Of a DNA stretch of 64,000 nt, positions 26,047 through 35,152 are shown piece after piece. The notes under the pieces are model-generated. The model had not been told where the DNA came from, searched no databases, and saw nothing but the letters and a program-made list of their open reading frames with translations. Positions within the stretch are counted from its first letter, which is position 1; each line of letters begins with the position of its first letter. A program made the translations under genes and the position numbers. Where the stretch lies: assembly GCA_965222835.1 (NCBI GenBank), contig CBDCUQ010000003.1, forward strand, positions 496,001 through 560,000, read 5' to 3'. This DNA comes from CBDCUQ01 sp965222835. GTDB lineage: Bacteria > Pseudomonadota > Alphaproteobacteria > Rhizobiales > Hyphomicrobiaceae.

Positions 26047-27885
26047 ATGTCACCTTTTTCTCGCTTCGTGCGTTTTCTCGTTGCACTGGCTCTCGTGCTC
26101 CCGCTGGGCCTTGCCGTCCCGGCTTTCGACGCCGAGGCGAAGAAGTTTCGAGGCTTCGGGGGCAGTAAGAAGTGGGGCTCATCCAAATCCAAGGCCAAAA
26201 AGGCCGACGACGACGCCGAAACGTCGAACTTTCCTAAGGTGAAATGGCGCGGCGGGCGAGATGACGACGCGTCCGACGATGATAATTCTGGGGCTGCAGT
26301 GCCCGCATCATCCGCCGCCAAGAAATCCAGGCAGGATGAGCTTCCGCCCGCGCCGGAAGACTATTACGCAAAGCGCGCCAAGGCGCTCTTGGAGGCCGAT
26401 AAGGCCGTCTACGATTCCAAACCGCATCCCCTGGCCAAGGGGTACCCCGACAAATTCGTGGTCATTTGCGAGGGCGGCTGCCCCAATCGCAAACGTGCGC
26501 AGATCATCGACATGCAACCGCGTCCTGCGGCGAAAGTCGAATCGGGAATGGTGCCGGCCGTGTCCTCACCGGACGGGGCAAGGGCTGCCGCGTTGCAAGA
26601 CGGTGTGGTTTGCATGGCAGGTTGCTATAATGGTATGCAGAAGACGTACACCGGGCGCGCCGCAGCTGAGGCGGGCGTCGGCGCCACGTACGAAGATACG
26701 TGGACGACGACGGTGTCGGACAAAGCGGCCGATACCACTTCTAACAGCGGTAGCAAGCCCGAATCTGGAAGCTGGCTTTCGGATATCGATCGCGCCCGCG
26801 AGTCGGCGGCCGACGTAGGGAACAAGGCGACCACAGCGTTTTCGGCTGATGATTCCGGTTCCGCCGCAGCTGCTCCTAAGAAGATTGTGGCTGTCACACC
26901 ATCTGAAGGCGCAACGCGAGCAGAAACTTCCGCGGCGGACGATGGCGCAAAAACCGGCACAGGTACCGGAGACCGCATCAAGACCGCCACCAAAGCCAAC
27001 CGAACGGTGGTCGCGCCTGCCTCGGCAGAAACGCCGCCGGTTATTGTTGAAGCCAAAGACGTCAATCCGGCACCGAAGTCGGCAACCACGGCTCCACCAA
27101 TCACGGTCGTGAATGCCGAAGCGGCAAAGACCTCTGGCTCTCAGGACACGGCGAAGCCTGCGAAGACCTCAGGCGCCGTGGATGTTGCTGCAGTGACGTC
27201 GAAGCCCGAGACCAAGGGCGCGCCGGAACCTGCTAAGAAATCGGGTGCCGAAGAAGAGCCGATTGCCGTGGAGATGGCCGGGGCGAAGGACACGGCGACC
27301 ACGAGCTCCAAAGAGTCCAAGGGGCCTGCAGCGGCGGTGGCTACGCGCTCTGAAACGCCGGAACCGGCTAAGCCTGTTAGCGTTGCCCGGCAAAAGGACG
27401 CGCCTACGAAGACGCAGAAGATTGCGGCCGTGTCGTTCGAGCCTGATAAGTCCGAGACCATCAAGACGCCCAAGTCCGTGGATCAGCCCGCGATTGTTTC
27501 GAGCAAAGACCCCGAAATGAACGCGGCGATCAAGAAGGCCCGCGCCAGTCTTGATAGCTTCTGGGCGAAACTTGCGAACCCTGCTGCTGGTGAGACGGAT
27601 TTCTCGCTCAAAGTAGCGATCAAGGACGGCAAGAAAGTCGAGCACTTCTGGGTCATCGGCGTGAAGCGTGACGGCGACAAGATTTCCGGCACGATCAACA
27701 ACGAGCCGGAGCTTGTGAAGAGCGTAACGTTCGGCGAGCATTACGAGTTCACCGAAGAGGTGATCTCCGATTGGCTCTACCGCCGCAATGGCAAGATGGT
27801 CGGCAACGAAACCATGCGCCCGCTCCTGAAGCGCATGCCGGAGGACGCCGCGGCGCCCTACTGGGCAATGTACGAAAAACCATGA
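26047..27885 (+). CDS. exported protein with C-terminal DUF2314 domain
   Basis: A 612-residue protein. A signal peptide (MSPFSRFVRFLVALALVLPLGLAV...) is followed by a Lys/Asp-rich stretch and a module with paired cysteines (VVICEGGCPNR and VVCMAGCYNG, about 135-200). A long low-complexity Ala/Thr/Lys/Glu linker (about 210-490) comes next. The C-terminal DUF2314 domain has DSFWAKLANPAAGETDFSLKV, EHFWVIGVKRDGDKISGTINNEP and ISDWLYRRNGKMVGNETMR. DUF2314 has no established function. ATG 26047 was chosen because it starts the signal peptide; the frame is open to 25963. The ribosome-binding site is weak. Confidence 0.83.
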   Translation: MSPFSRFVRFLVALALVLPLGLAVPAFDAEAKKFRGFGGSKKWGSSKSKAKKADDDAETSNFPKVKWRGGRDDDASDDDNSGAAVPASSAAKKSRQDELPPAPEDYYAKRAKALLEADKAVYDSKPHPLAKGYPDKFVVICEGGCPNRKRAQIIDMQPRPAAKVESGMVPAVSSPDGARAAALQDGVVCMAGCYNGMQKTYTGRAAAEAGVGATYEDTWTTTVSDKAADTTSNSGSKPESGSWLSDIDRARESAADVGNKATTAFSADDSGSAAAAPKKIVAVTPSEGATRAETSAADDGAKTGTGTGDRIKTATKANRTVVAPASAETPPVIVEAKDVNPAPKSATTAPPITVVNAEAAKTSGSQDTAKPAKTSGAVDVAAVTSKPETKGAPEPAKKSGAEEEPIAVEMAGAKDTATTSSKESKGPAAAVATRSETPEPAKPVSVARQKDAPTKTQKIAAVSFEPDKSETIKTPKSVDQPAIVSSKDPEMNAAIKKARASLDSFWAKLANPAAGETDFSLKVAIKDGKKVEHFWVIGVKRDGDKISGTINNEPELVKSVTFGEHYEFTEEVISDWLYRRNGKMVGNETMRPLLKRMPEDAAAPYWAMYEKP

Positions 27886-27993
27886 CGTGCTGAACACTGA
27901 TTGCGGCCGGCCTTAAGGCCCGCCGCGTCCTCATTTCTTGATGTACTGTTTCTTGATGTACCAGTTCCCTTGCGCCGGTATAAGTCTTGCCGC

Positions 27994-28677
27994 ATGAGGA
28001 ATGTGACCCCGCACATTCTGCTGACTGGTTTCGGCCCCTTTCCCGGTGTTGAGCGCAACATTTCCGGCGTATTTGCGCGCCGGCTTGCGGCACTTAGCCA
28101 AAGATACTTTGAAGCCTTCCACTTCGTCTCAGCGTCGCTTCCTGTGTCGTGGCGCGAGGCTCCAGACATGCTGTCCCGACTTCTCACACAGTATGAGCCT
28201 GCACTTGCCCTGCACTTCGGCGTCTCCGAAACAGCGCGGGGGTTCGTGCTGGAAACGATTGGACGGAATTCGATGCAACCCTGCCTCGACCGTGAGGGGC
28301 AGCTTCCGAAAACGCCTCACGTGATTTCGGGCTGTGTTCCCCAGCTTGCCACAACGCTGCCGGTTCGGGAGGTTGCCGAGGCGCTCGAACGCGAGACGAT
28401 ACCGGTTCAGATTTCAGATGATGCCGGCGGCTATCTTTGCAACGCGGTGCTGTTTCACTCGCTGGCGGTCGCGGCCGGGCATGCGGGACCCGAGACACGC
28501 CACGGCCACGCGGCCGGCTTCGTTCACATTCCAGTCGATATTCCGGACGAGTCAACGTGCCGGGAGGAAACGCCGCTCGATTGGCCCCTTGCGCTGCGGG
28601 GCGGGCAGTTGATCCTCAAATCCGCGATCGCCGCCCTTCCAAAAGCTAAACGGACGTTAAGAGTTCGCGGGGCATAG
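27994..28677 (+). CDS. pyroglutamyl-peptidase I-like cysteine peptidase (C15)
   Basis: A 227-residue protein of the pyrrolidone-carboxylate peptidase family, which removes N-terminal pyroglutamate from peptides. It has ILLTGFGPFPG at the N-terminus, a Glu-containing block (LHFGVSETARGFVLET), the nucleophile Cys149 in GGYLCNAVLFHSL, and His178 in AGFVHIP. It lacks the exact GR..ITPERVA sequence of classical enzymes, so specificity may differ. There is no signal peptide, so it should be cytoplasmic. ATG 27994 was preferred to an upstream in-frame start. A 13-base repeat (TTTCTTGATGTAC) occurs twice with 15-base period just upstream, at 27934 and 27949. The stop overlaps a GTG that could start the next gene. 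Confidence 0.84.
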   Translation: MRNVTPHILLTGFGPFPGVERNISGVFARRLAALSQRYFEAFHFVSASLPVSWREAPDMLSRLLTQYEPALALHFGVSETARGFVLETIGRNSMQPCLDREGQLPKTPHVISGCVPQLATTLPVREVAEALERETIPVQISDDAGGYLCNAVLFHSLAVAAGHAGPETRHGHAAGFVHIPVDIPDESTCREETPLDWPLALRGGQLILKSAIAALPKAKRTLRVRGA

Positions 28678-28706
28678 TGGCGCCGAAAGAAAACCCAGCG
28701 CGCGCC

Positions 28707-30071
28707 ATGACGTTCGACCGCAGACTTCTCCTCAGTACAGGGCTTGGCCTCACAGCCGCCACCGCGGCGGTGATTGCCGGACCACGCAAGAGCGCTGATG
28801 CGCCGGGTGCGGCGGGTAACGGTCCTGATGCAACAGGACTTATTCCCAACACGCACAAGGACCAATCGGCGCGACTCCAGTCTTTGATTGACGAGAGCGC
28901 AAACCGTAAAGAGCCGCTGGTACTTCCGCCGGGCCGCTATCGCGTCAGCGGACTTCACCTGCGGCCGGGGTCACGGATTGTCGGCGCCCATGGGACCACA
29001 GTCTTGGAATATTCCGGAGGTGCCACTCTTGTCACCGCCGAGAAGGCGCCCAACGTTCTGATCGAGGGCGTCGAGATCGACGGCGCATCCTTGGCTCTCG
29101 ATCCCAACAGGGGCGATGCTCTGGTTCGCTTTAACGCTTGTACTGACCTCAAGTTGCGCGCCGTCAATATCCGCCGCAGCTTGCTCAACGGGCTTTCTCT
29201 GAGGCAGTGCTCGGGAACGATCTCCGATAGTACATTTGAAGAACATTCACTGGCTGCCATTCGTTCGCTCGATGCCGTTGGCTTAGCGGTCTTGCACAAT
29301 CGCGTTCAGCGGTGCGGGAATAACGGCATTCAGATCTGGCGCAATACCGTGGGCGTAGACGGCTCAATTGTCTCAGGCAACCGGATCGACGGCATCAATT
29401 CAAAGGCAGGCGGAACAGGTCAAAACGGGAACGGCATCAACGTCTATCGCGCTGCCAATGTGCTTGTTACGTCGAACCGCATCTCAAATTGTGCGTATAG
29501 CGCGATCCGCGGGAATGCAGCGTCCAACGTGCAGATGACCGCCAACAGCTGCTCACATCTCGGCGAGGTGGCGCTCTATGCTGAATTCGGATTTCAAGGG
29601 GCCGTGATTTCGTCGAACATCGTCGAGCAGGCGGCCAGCGGCATCGAAGTCACCAATTTCGATGCGGGCGGCCGGTTAGCGGTCGTGCAGGGCAATCTGA
29701 TCCGCGCGCTCAAGCGGCGCGAACATGAGCCGGTCGATAAGCGCGGAGACGGCATCGGCATTGAAGCCGACAGCGTCGTTACCGGGAACGTGATTGAGGA
29801 TGCGCCCAACGCCGGCATTGTCGTCGGTTGGGGTAAATATATGCGCAATTGCCAGATCGCGCAGAACCTGGTGCGCAGCGCGCGCTACGGGATTCTCATC
29901 ACCGCGAGCCCACACGCCGGTGCCTGCCAGATCACGGCCAACATGATTGCCGGCGTAAGCGACGGCGCGATCCGGCTCATGGACCACGGAAAGGCTATGG
30001 GACCGGATCTTGCCAAGGCCGCACCCGCGGATCGCGACCAGCTGTCGATCAGCGGAAATCTGGTTTCGTGA
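28707..30071 (+). CDS. Tat-exported right-handed beta-helix protein (TIGR03808 type)
   Basis: A 454-residue protein resembling the twin-arginine-translocated repeat proteins of TIGR03808. The N-terminus has MTFDRRLLLSTGLGLTAATAAV, a Tat-like signal with paired Arg. A substrate-binding-like opening (QSLIDESANRKEPLVLPPGRYRVSGL) is followed by many parallel beta-helix coils with NNGIQIWRN, GNGINVYRA, YSAIRGNA and GIEVTNF motifs. Such folds occur in polysaccharide lyases and epimerases, but no catalytic residues are recognised, and the function is unknown. ATG 28707 was chosen over GTG 28677, which overlaps the preceding stop. Confidence 0.84.
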   Translation: MTFDRRLLLSTGLGLTAATAAVIAGPRKSADAPGAAGNGPDATGLIPNTHKDQSARLQSLIDESANRKEPLVLPPGRYRVSGLHLRPGSRIVGAHGTTVLEYSGGATLVTAEKAPNVLIEGVEIDGASLALDPNRGDALVRFNACTDLKLRAVNIRRSLLNGLSLRQCSGTISDSTFEEHSLAAIRSLDAVGLAVLHNRVQRCGNNGIQIWRNTVGVDGSIVSGNRIDGINSKAGGTGQNGNGINVYRAANVLVTSNRISNCAYSAIRGNAASNVQMTANSCSHLGEVALYAEFGFQGAVISSNIVEQAASGIEVTNFDAGGRLAVVQGNLIRALKRREHEPVDKRGDGIGIEADSVVTGNVIEDAPNAGIVVGWGKYMRNCQIAQNLVRSARYGILITASPHAGACQITANMIAGVSDGAIRLMDHGKAMGPDLAKAAPADRDQLSISGNLVS

Positions 30072-30077
30072 AGACGG

Positions 30078-30722
30078 CTACTCTTTTGGGCGGCCGCCGA
30101 TGTAGCGCAAGCCGGCAGCATCTTTCGCAATCTGTTCAGCGTCCTGACACTGTGCTTTGGTTTCCTCAGAGCACTCGATGGTCACCGTGTAGGGAATTCC
30201 TGCCTTGTAGACGGTGAACTCGGCGAACGAACCTTCCATGCCTTCTTCTGCATTCTCGTCGAGCACGCTCACTTCCGGAGCCGCTGATGGTCCAAGTCCG
30301 CGCGTTGCCGAATCGTCGATGATGTCGAAATCGGGACCAAACGTGTGTTGAACGCGCCGATCCGCTTCGACCGTAACGGTCACATTGCCATAGTCTTTGA
30401 CGATCTCGTACCAAACCGGATTCTCTGTATCGTAGTGCTCAACCTTTTTGGGCTCGGCTTGCGCTTGTGCGCCCAAGCCTCTGGTCACCACGCCCGGTGT
30501 CTGCTCAAAGTCGAATACGGGCAGCTCAAGTTTCTCGAGGGGGCTTTCCTCCGCGGGGGACACGTCTCTTGTCGCAGCACGCGCTTCCATTTGCTGCTTC
30601 AGGTCCGGATCTTCCCAGTTGACGTCGAGAAGCTTGTCTCCGGCGCGCGCGCCTGCTGTTGGACCGGCCAACGCAATAAGCGCCTGACACCCAAGGGCGA
30701 GAAGAAAAGTACGGGCAGTCAT
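30078..30722 (-). CDS. exported hypothetical protein with two TRGLG motifs
   Basis: A 214-residue protein with a signal peptide (MTARTFLLALGCQALIALAGPTAGARAG). The mature part is acidic. It carries the motif VTRGLG (in TPGVVTRGLGAQAQAE) and again ATRGLG (in DDSATRGLGPSAAPE), each followed by a low-complexity acidic stretch. The C-terminal region FAEFTVYKAGIPYTVTIECSEETKAQCQDAEQIAK has two cysteines. No named family is recognised. The same TRGL motif recurs in neighbouring exported proteins (see findings). It is convergent with the beta-helix gene, 6 bases apart, and divergent from the AsmA-like gene. Confidence 0.78.
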   Translation of the reverse strand: MTARTFLLALGCQALIALAGPTAGARAGDKLLDVNWEDPDLKQQMEARAATRDVSPAEESPLEKLELPVFDFEQTPGVVTRGLGAQAQAEPKKVEHYDTENPVWYEIVKDYGNVTVTVEADRRVQHTFGPDFDIIDDSATRGLGPSAAPEVSVLDENAEEGMEGSFAEFTVYKAGIPYTVTIECSEETKAQCQDAEQIAKDAAGLRYIGGRPKE

Positions 30723-31046
30723 GGGGATGCCTTTCCCTGATACAGACTGACAAAAGGAAGGCTTGAGCGCCCCCGCTCACTCCAAAGCCGACATTCCTGT
30801 GAGCACGGGTTTAGTGTACTCACGGGCGCCAAGACCTTGCAAGGGCGCTTCGCTGGTGTTTCCGGCCTCGCGGGAGGCGCTCTCAATCTCTCAAATTTCA
30901 ATGGGATGACTGATGTGTGTCATGGTCTTGGCTGGTAGCCGTGGCAATAGGGATGGCTCCATGCTCGCCTCCGGGGCGTTCCCGTGCCATTCTCCCGGAC
31001 GCAAAGGGTGGACCGGCTACGAACCCGGTATGGAGGGAGGTTTGTG
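30723..31046. other. divergent intergenic region
   Basis: About 320 bases between the divergent TRGLG protein gene and the AsmA-like gene. It must hold promoters for both. I see no convincing -35/-10 pair or palindrome in it. A GGAGGGAGG ribosome-binding site lies at its right end, just before 31047. Confidence 0.5.
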
Positions 31047-33323
31047 ATGAGTGATGCTGCTCCAGAGGGTGGAAGCCCGGCAAAAGGTGGACGCTCGTGG
31101 CTCAGAGTTTTGCTGCGCGTCCTGGTTCTGCTCATCATTGGAATATTCATCGCGGCCGGCATGCTGCTCGTCCTGGCGACGCAAGGCGGATTGACCGAGC
31201 CCATCGCAAGAGCTGCTTCCGACTCCTTGAACCGGCGTGTGTCACTTGGCTCCGCGCGTCTCAAGCTGTCGTCGCCGTTGGGTGTTCAGCTTGACGATGT
31301 GAAGATCGGCAATCCCGCCGGTATGGATGGCGCGAACTTTTTCTCCGCCAAGTCGGTGACCGCGCACGGCAACCTAAACTGGTCGCCGCTGTTCACTTTT
31401 GCTCCGGAACTGGTTGATCTTGCGGTCGATAAGGGCGAGCTCAACATTCGCGAGGATGCAAACGGAAAATCGAACCTGGACCTCGGAGCGGGTGACAGTT
31501 CCGGTGCGCTTCCTTGGCCTAAGTCGGTCGACATCAAGAACACGCGCGTCACTTATGCTGCGGCGGGGGCGGAATCGCCTGTGGTGGTGGACGATCTCAC
31601 GGGAAAATTTGCGATCGATCCTGCTACCGGCAAGACCACAGGGGCTGGCCAGCTGACTTACAACGGCGAACAAAACGATTTTGATATCGCGTTCTCCGAT
31701 CTCAAGATTGCGACCGCTGGCCTGCCGACCGGTTTGGCGCTCAAGCTCAAAGGGCCCCATCTCACGGCCAATCTTTCGGGTGACGCTATTCTGAAGGGTG
31801 AGCCGCAGTTCACAGGCACGGCAAAAGCGGAAAGCGGCTCGTTAAAAGGGCTTGCGAGTTGGCTGTCGCCAGGTACGTCCGCACCGGATCTCGCTGCGTC
31901 CCTCGACGGCACCATAAAGGCCCGCGGGAAAGACCTCACGCTCGATGGTACAGACGTTGATGCCGGGGGTAGCAAGGCCCGTGTTGATGGCACATTGTCG
32001 TTCGCGGGCGAACGGCCAAAACTGACCGGCAATATTGCGATGCCGGTTCTCGATATCCGGAACTTCTCCTCGGAACCGGAGTCAGCGGCGGTCCGCTCCG
32101 CGGCCCCCGAAAGCGCCGAAGCCGACGACCAACTTGTTATCGAAATCGTCGCAGATCCGGACGGATTTGCGCGACGTCTCGAGGCCCTTGCGGCAGGCAA
32201 TGCCGCGCCGGTGGCGGCAGAATCGCGCAGCATAGACTTGCCTATTCCGGGGGGTGACGGTCCGGTTGCCCGTCCGCCCCGTGCTCCCCCAAGCAGTGGT
32301 CCGGCCTGGAGCAAGGATCCGATCGATCTCACGGCGCTTAAAGCCGCGGATCTCGACACAACCATTACGGCAGATCGCATCGCCTACGGAGACTTGGACA
32401 TCACCAACGCGCGCATTCGCACAAAGCTGGATGCCGGGCGGCTGAACGCGAAGATCGAGGATGCCGATGTCGGAGGCGGGAAAGCAAAAGGCACGCTTGC
32501 GATCGGGGCTGACAAGCCAAAGCCCACAATCGAGCTCGCTCTAGACATGACCGGCGTCGGCGCTGAGCCCGTTGTCAAAGCGTTCACCGGCAAGCCGTTT
32601 CTAAGAGGAAACTCGGACGCCACCATAAGCGTCAAGGCCGAGGGGGGCAACCCGAACGCGCTGGCCAGCTCGCTTGAAGGAAACGCAAAATTCAAAATGA
32701 AGACAGGCGCGTTTCGCGGTATTGATATCAAGGACGAGGCAAGCCAGCTCTGTCTTTCTGATCTCGTCTGGGGTTATGTCACGGGCTCCAAGAAAACCTT
32801 CAAGATCGATCTGTCAAAGGAAACGAACTTCTCAAAGTTCGATGGTGAGTATGCGATCCGTAGAGGCGTGTTGAAAAGCAAGCCGGATCTCGCGCTCGAC
32901 GGCTCGGAAGTTGCAATCAAATCTCGCGGCGAGGTTAGTGTCGCCAGAAAGGTCCTCACCCAGAACGTGCGTCTACGAGTCATTCCGCCACCCAGGTGGC
33001 CGACAATACCGTTGATCCTCAGTGGTAGCTGGACGAGCGTCAAACCCAAGATCGACTTTAATGAATTGGACATCTGGGCCCTCCTCAACACTGCCTTCAC
33101 AGGCTGCAAGGGGACGCGGGGACTTGCGGCTGAGGCCGCCGACACGCCACCGGTCCCGAAAAATGTGCGCGCGGCAGCAGAGCGGGTTCTGTCATCCGCC
33201 GCGGCACAATCGGTGCTGACGGAGGAAGGCCGCGCCATACTGCGCGAGCTGGCGCCCGGTGCACCTACCGCACCTCCGGCGGCACTCTCTCCGGGTGCAC
33301 CGGAGCCCCCCGCACAACCCTAA
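31047..33323 (+). CDS. AsmA-family outer-membrane biogenesis/lipid-transport-like protein
   Basis: A 758-residue inner-membrane-anchored periplasmic protein. After a short cytoplasmic segment comes one membrane helix (about 20-45). The AsmA N-terminal pattern follows, LNRRVSLGSARLKLSSPLGVQLDDVKIGNPAG, and then repeated beta-rich modules. The AsmA C-terminal signature is visible in GNAKFKMKTGAFRGIDIKDEASQ and GVLKSKPDLALDGSEVAIKSRGEVSVARK. AsmA-like proteins are thought to bridge the periplasm and move phospholipids to the outer membrane. The C-terminus has a Pro/Ala-rich tail. ATG 31047 has a strong GGAGGGAGG upstream. It is followed by the M23 peptidase gene after 180 bases. Confidence 0.88.
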   Translation: MSDAAPEGGSPAKGGRSWLRVLLRVLVLLIIGIFIAAGMLLVLATQGGLTEPIARAASDSLNRRVSLGSARLKLSSPLGVQLDDVKIGNPAGMDGANFFSAKSVTAHGNLNWSPLFTFAPELVDLAVDKGELNIREDANGKSNLDLGAGDSSGALPWPKSVDIKNTRVTYAAAGAESPVVVDDLTGKFAIDPATGKTTGAGQLTYNGEQNDFDIAFSDLKIATAGLPTGLALKLKGPHLTANLSGDAILKGEPQFTGTAKAESGSLKGLASWLSPGTSAPDLAASLDGTIKARGKDLTLDGTDVDAGGSKARVDGTLSFAGERPKLTGNIAMPVLDIRNFSSEPESAAVRSAAPESAEADDQLVIEIVADPDGFARRLEALAAGNAAPVAAESRSIDLPIPGGDGPVARPPRAPPSSGPAWSKDPIDLTALKAADLDTTITADRIAYGDLDITNARIRTKLDAGRLNAKIEDADVGGGKAKGTLAIGADKPKPTIELALDMTGVGAEPVVKAFTGKPFLRGNSDATISVKAEGGNPNALASSLEGNAKFKMKTGAFRGIDIKDEASQLCLSDLVWGYVTGSKKTFKIDLSKETNFSKFDGEYAIRRGVLKSKPDLALDGSEVAIKSRGEVSVARKVLTQNVRLRVIPPPRWPTIPLILSGSWTSVKPKIDFNELDIWALLNTAFTGCKGTRGLAAEAADTPPVPKNVRAAAERVLSSAAAQSVLTEEGRAILRELAPGAPTAPPAALSPGAPEPPAQP

Positions 33324-33503
33324 ATGCGGCAGGATTGGTACGAACGTTCGGCTCAATATGACAAATTCTCGAATTTGCGCTGCGAAATGCTGTTTTGCTC
33401 TGTGTCCGCTCCTTCGTTGCAAGGGAGGCCCCGTTTGGGCAATACTTGGTTAACCGGGACGCGCTCTGCGACGAGGCGGATCTTTGAGAGATTGGGGGGT
33501 GTT

Positions 33504-34997
33504 GTGAAGCGTACTCTTCGAACTGCCTGTTTTACGGGACTGGCCGCCATCATAGCATTGCCCGCTTTCGCCGAGGCGGAACGCGACAGCGATGATCGCA
33601 TTGCCTTTGTTGGGCCCGCTCAGACTTTCGATGGTGTCATTCGGCCAGACTGCATCGACTCCGCAGACGCATCGGGCCACGCGGAAGCATCCGTCCTTCC
33701 TGTCAAATGTGAGTTGCCGGCGGACGACGCAGGAACGCCGGAGCCCGGCACAGGTGGAGAAACGCCATCCACCGGCGGCGAGACGCCGTCTGCCGGCGAC
33801 GATACGGCGGGTGGTGAAACGGAGCCACCCAAGCCCGAACCCGTCCCCGCCGATCTGCAGTTCAAGTACCACCCGCCAGGTGCGCTTGAACGACATGAAC
33901 ATCGCGGCCGCAAGGACCGTTACGTCTATCTCAGGGACATTATCTTCCCCATTAAGCTCGAGAAGGGCCGTTTCGCTTATATGAACTCGCAGATTTATGG
34001 TTATGGCGGCTGCTGCGGTCCGGGCGGCAGCTATTCAAACCCGGCGAATTGGGACGCCATGAATCAACGCGACAATTATTGCGAGGCGCGCCGCTGGAAG
34101 GTGCCCTTGTGCACAGGCGGCGGCGGCACGGGGCATCAGGGCCAGGACATTCGGCCGCCCTCGAACGTCAGAAATAAATGGTTGGCGGTCGCGGTCACCG
34201 ACGGGAAGATCATCCTGGTGAACAAGCGGACATCTTCCGTCAAGCTACAAGGTAGCGACGGCACAGACTACCTTTACCTTCACCTCGAGCCCTCCTCCAT
34301 CCGCGTATCGAGCGGGAAACAAGTCAAGCAGGGCGACGTGCTAGGGCGCATATCGAACTGGATGAACGGAAAACGCTACACGTCCATCCATCTTCATTTC
34401 GCAGCGAGACAAACGATCAGACACGGCGGACGAAACACGAGAACGTGGGTCCCGGTCTACACATCTTTGATTGCTGCGCTTCGCAAGGACAAAGGTCTGG
34501 ATGCCGGTATTGGACCAGATAACAAGTTGATCGCCGAGTATCCCTATGAACATGGCGTGCCGGAACCACCGCCACCTCCGACACCACCAGAGGAACCTGC
34601 GCCTGCGCCAACACCTCCGGCACCACCCGAAGAACCCGCGCCTGCGCCAACACCTCCGGCACCACCCGAAGAACCCGCGCCTGCGCCAACACCTCCGGCA
34701 CCACCCGAAGAACCCGCGCCTGCGCCAACACCTCCGGCACCACCCGAAGAACCCGCGCCTGCGCCAACACCTCCGGCACCACCCGAAGAACCCGCGCCTG
34801 CGCCAACACCTCCGGCACCACCCGAAGAACCCGCGCCTGCGCCAACACCTCCGGCACCACCCGAAGAACCCGCGCCTGCGCCAACACCTCCGGCACCACC
34901 CGAAGAACCCGCGCCTGCACCGCCTACAGAGCAGCCGTCGATGTGGCGGGATTTCTGGAAATCGGTTTACGACTATTGGGGCAAACTAACGAACTAA
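33504..34997 (+). CDS. exported M23-type peptidase with proline-rich tandem repeats
   Basis: A 497-residue protein that starts at a GTG with GGGGGG just upstream and encodes a signal peptide (VKRTLRTACFTGLAAIIALPAFAEA). A Gly/Thr-rich linker precedes the M23 (LytM-like) domain (about 145-350): His211 and Asp215 in GHQGQDI, LYLHLEP (His260), and His296/His298 in IHLHFA. This set of zinc and catalytic residues looks complete, so a peptidoglycan or protein endopeptidase is likely. Four cysteines precede the first motif. A tandem repeat of 13 residues, EEPAPAPTPPAPP, follows from residue 363, with eight full copies, and the protein ends in an aromatic tail (WRDFWKSVYDYWGKLTN). It is 155 bases upstream of the S8-M4 gene. 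Confidence 0.86.
   Translation: MKRTLRTACFTGLAAIIALPAFAEAERDSDDRIAFVGPAQTFDGVIRPDCIDSADASGHAEASVLPVKCELPADDAGTPEPGTGGETPSTGGETPSAGDDTAGGETEPPKPEPVPADLQFKYHPPGALERHEHRGRKDRYVYLRDIIFPIKLEKGRFAYMNSQIYGYGGCCGPGGSYSNPANWDAMNQRDNYCEARRWKVPLCTGGGGTGHQGQDIRPPSNVRNKWLAVAVTDGKIILVNKRTSSVKLQGSDGTDYLYLHLEPSSIRVSSGKQVKQGDVLGRISNWMNGKRYTSIHLHFAARQTIRHGGRNTRTWVPVYTSLIAALRKDKGLDAGIGPDNKLIAEYPYEHGVPEPPPPPTPPEEPAPAPTPPAPPEEPAPAPTPPAPPEEPAPAPTPPAPPEEPAPAPTPPAPPEEPAPAPTPPAPPEEPAPAPTPPAPPEEPAPAPTPPAPPEEPAPAPTPPAPPEEPAPAPPTEQPSMWRDFWKSVYDYWGKLTN
34590..34918 (+). repeat. 39-bp coding tandem repeat, eight full units plus a partial
   Basis: Units start at 34590, 34629, 34668, 34707, 34746, 34785, 34824 and 34863, with a partial ninth at 34902. 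Each encodes EEPAPAPTPPAPP. Units 2-8 appear identical at the DNA level, while unit 1 differs by synonymous changes (GAGGAACCT against GAAGAACCC). That pattern points to recent slippage-driven expansion and probable length variation between strains. Confidence 0.95.
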
Positions 34998-35152
34998 AGC
35001 TGCGCGACGTTTCCTGGCAGCTAACTGCCGATGCGCGACAGGAGGCGGGATGGCTCCCGCCTCCGCTAGAGCGCGGAAGATGTCGCCGCGCAGCACCGGA
35101 TCCAACACTTTCCAAAAGTCAAGGTCCGGACGAAACGCGAGGAACCTGGGAC

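Noticed and set aside
27934..27961. Tandem TTTCTTGATGTAC upstream of the peptidase gene as an operator
   Set aside because: Only two copies with no symmetry; too little evidence for a regulatory site.
34417..34920. Antisense open frame with repeated QARVLRVVPEVLA units
   Set aside because: It is the reverse of the proline-rich tandem repeat and has no independent support.
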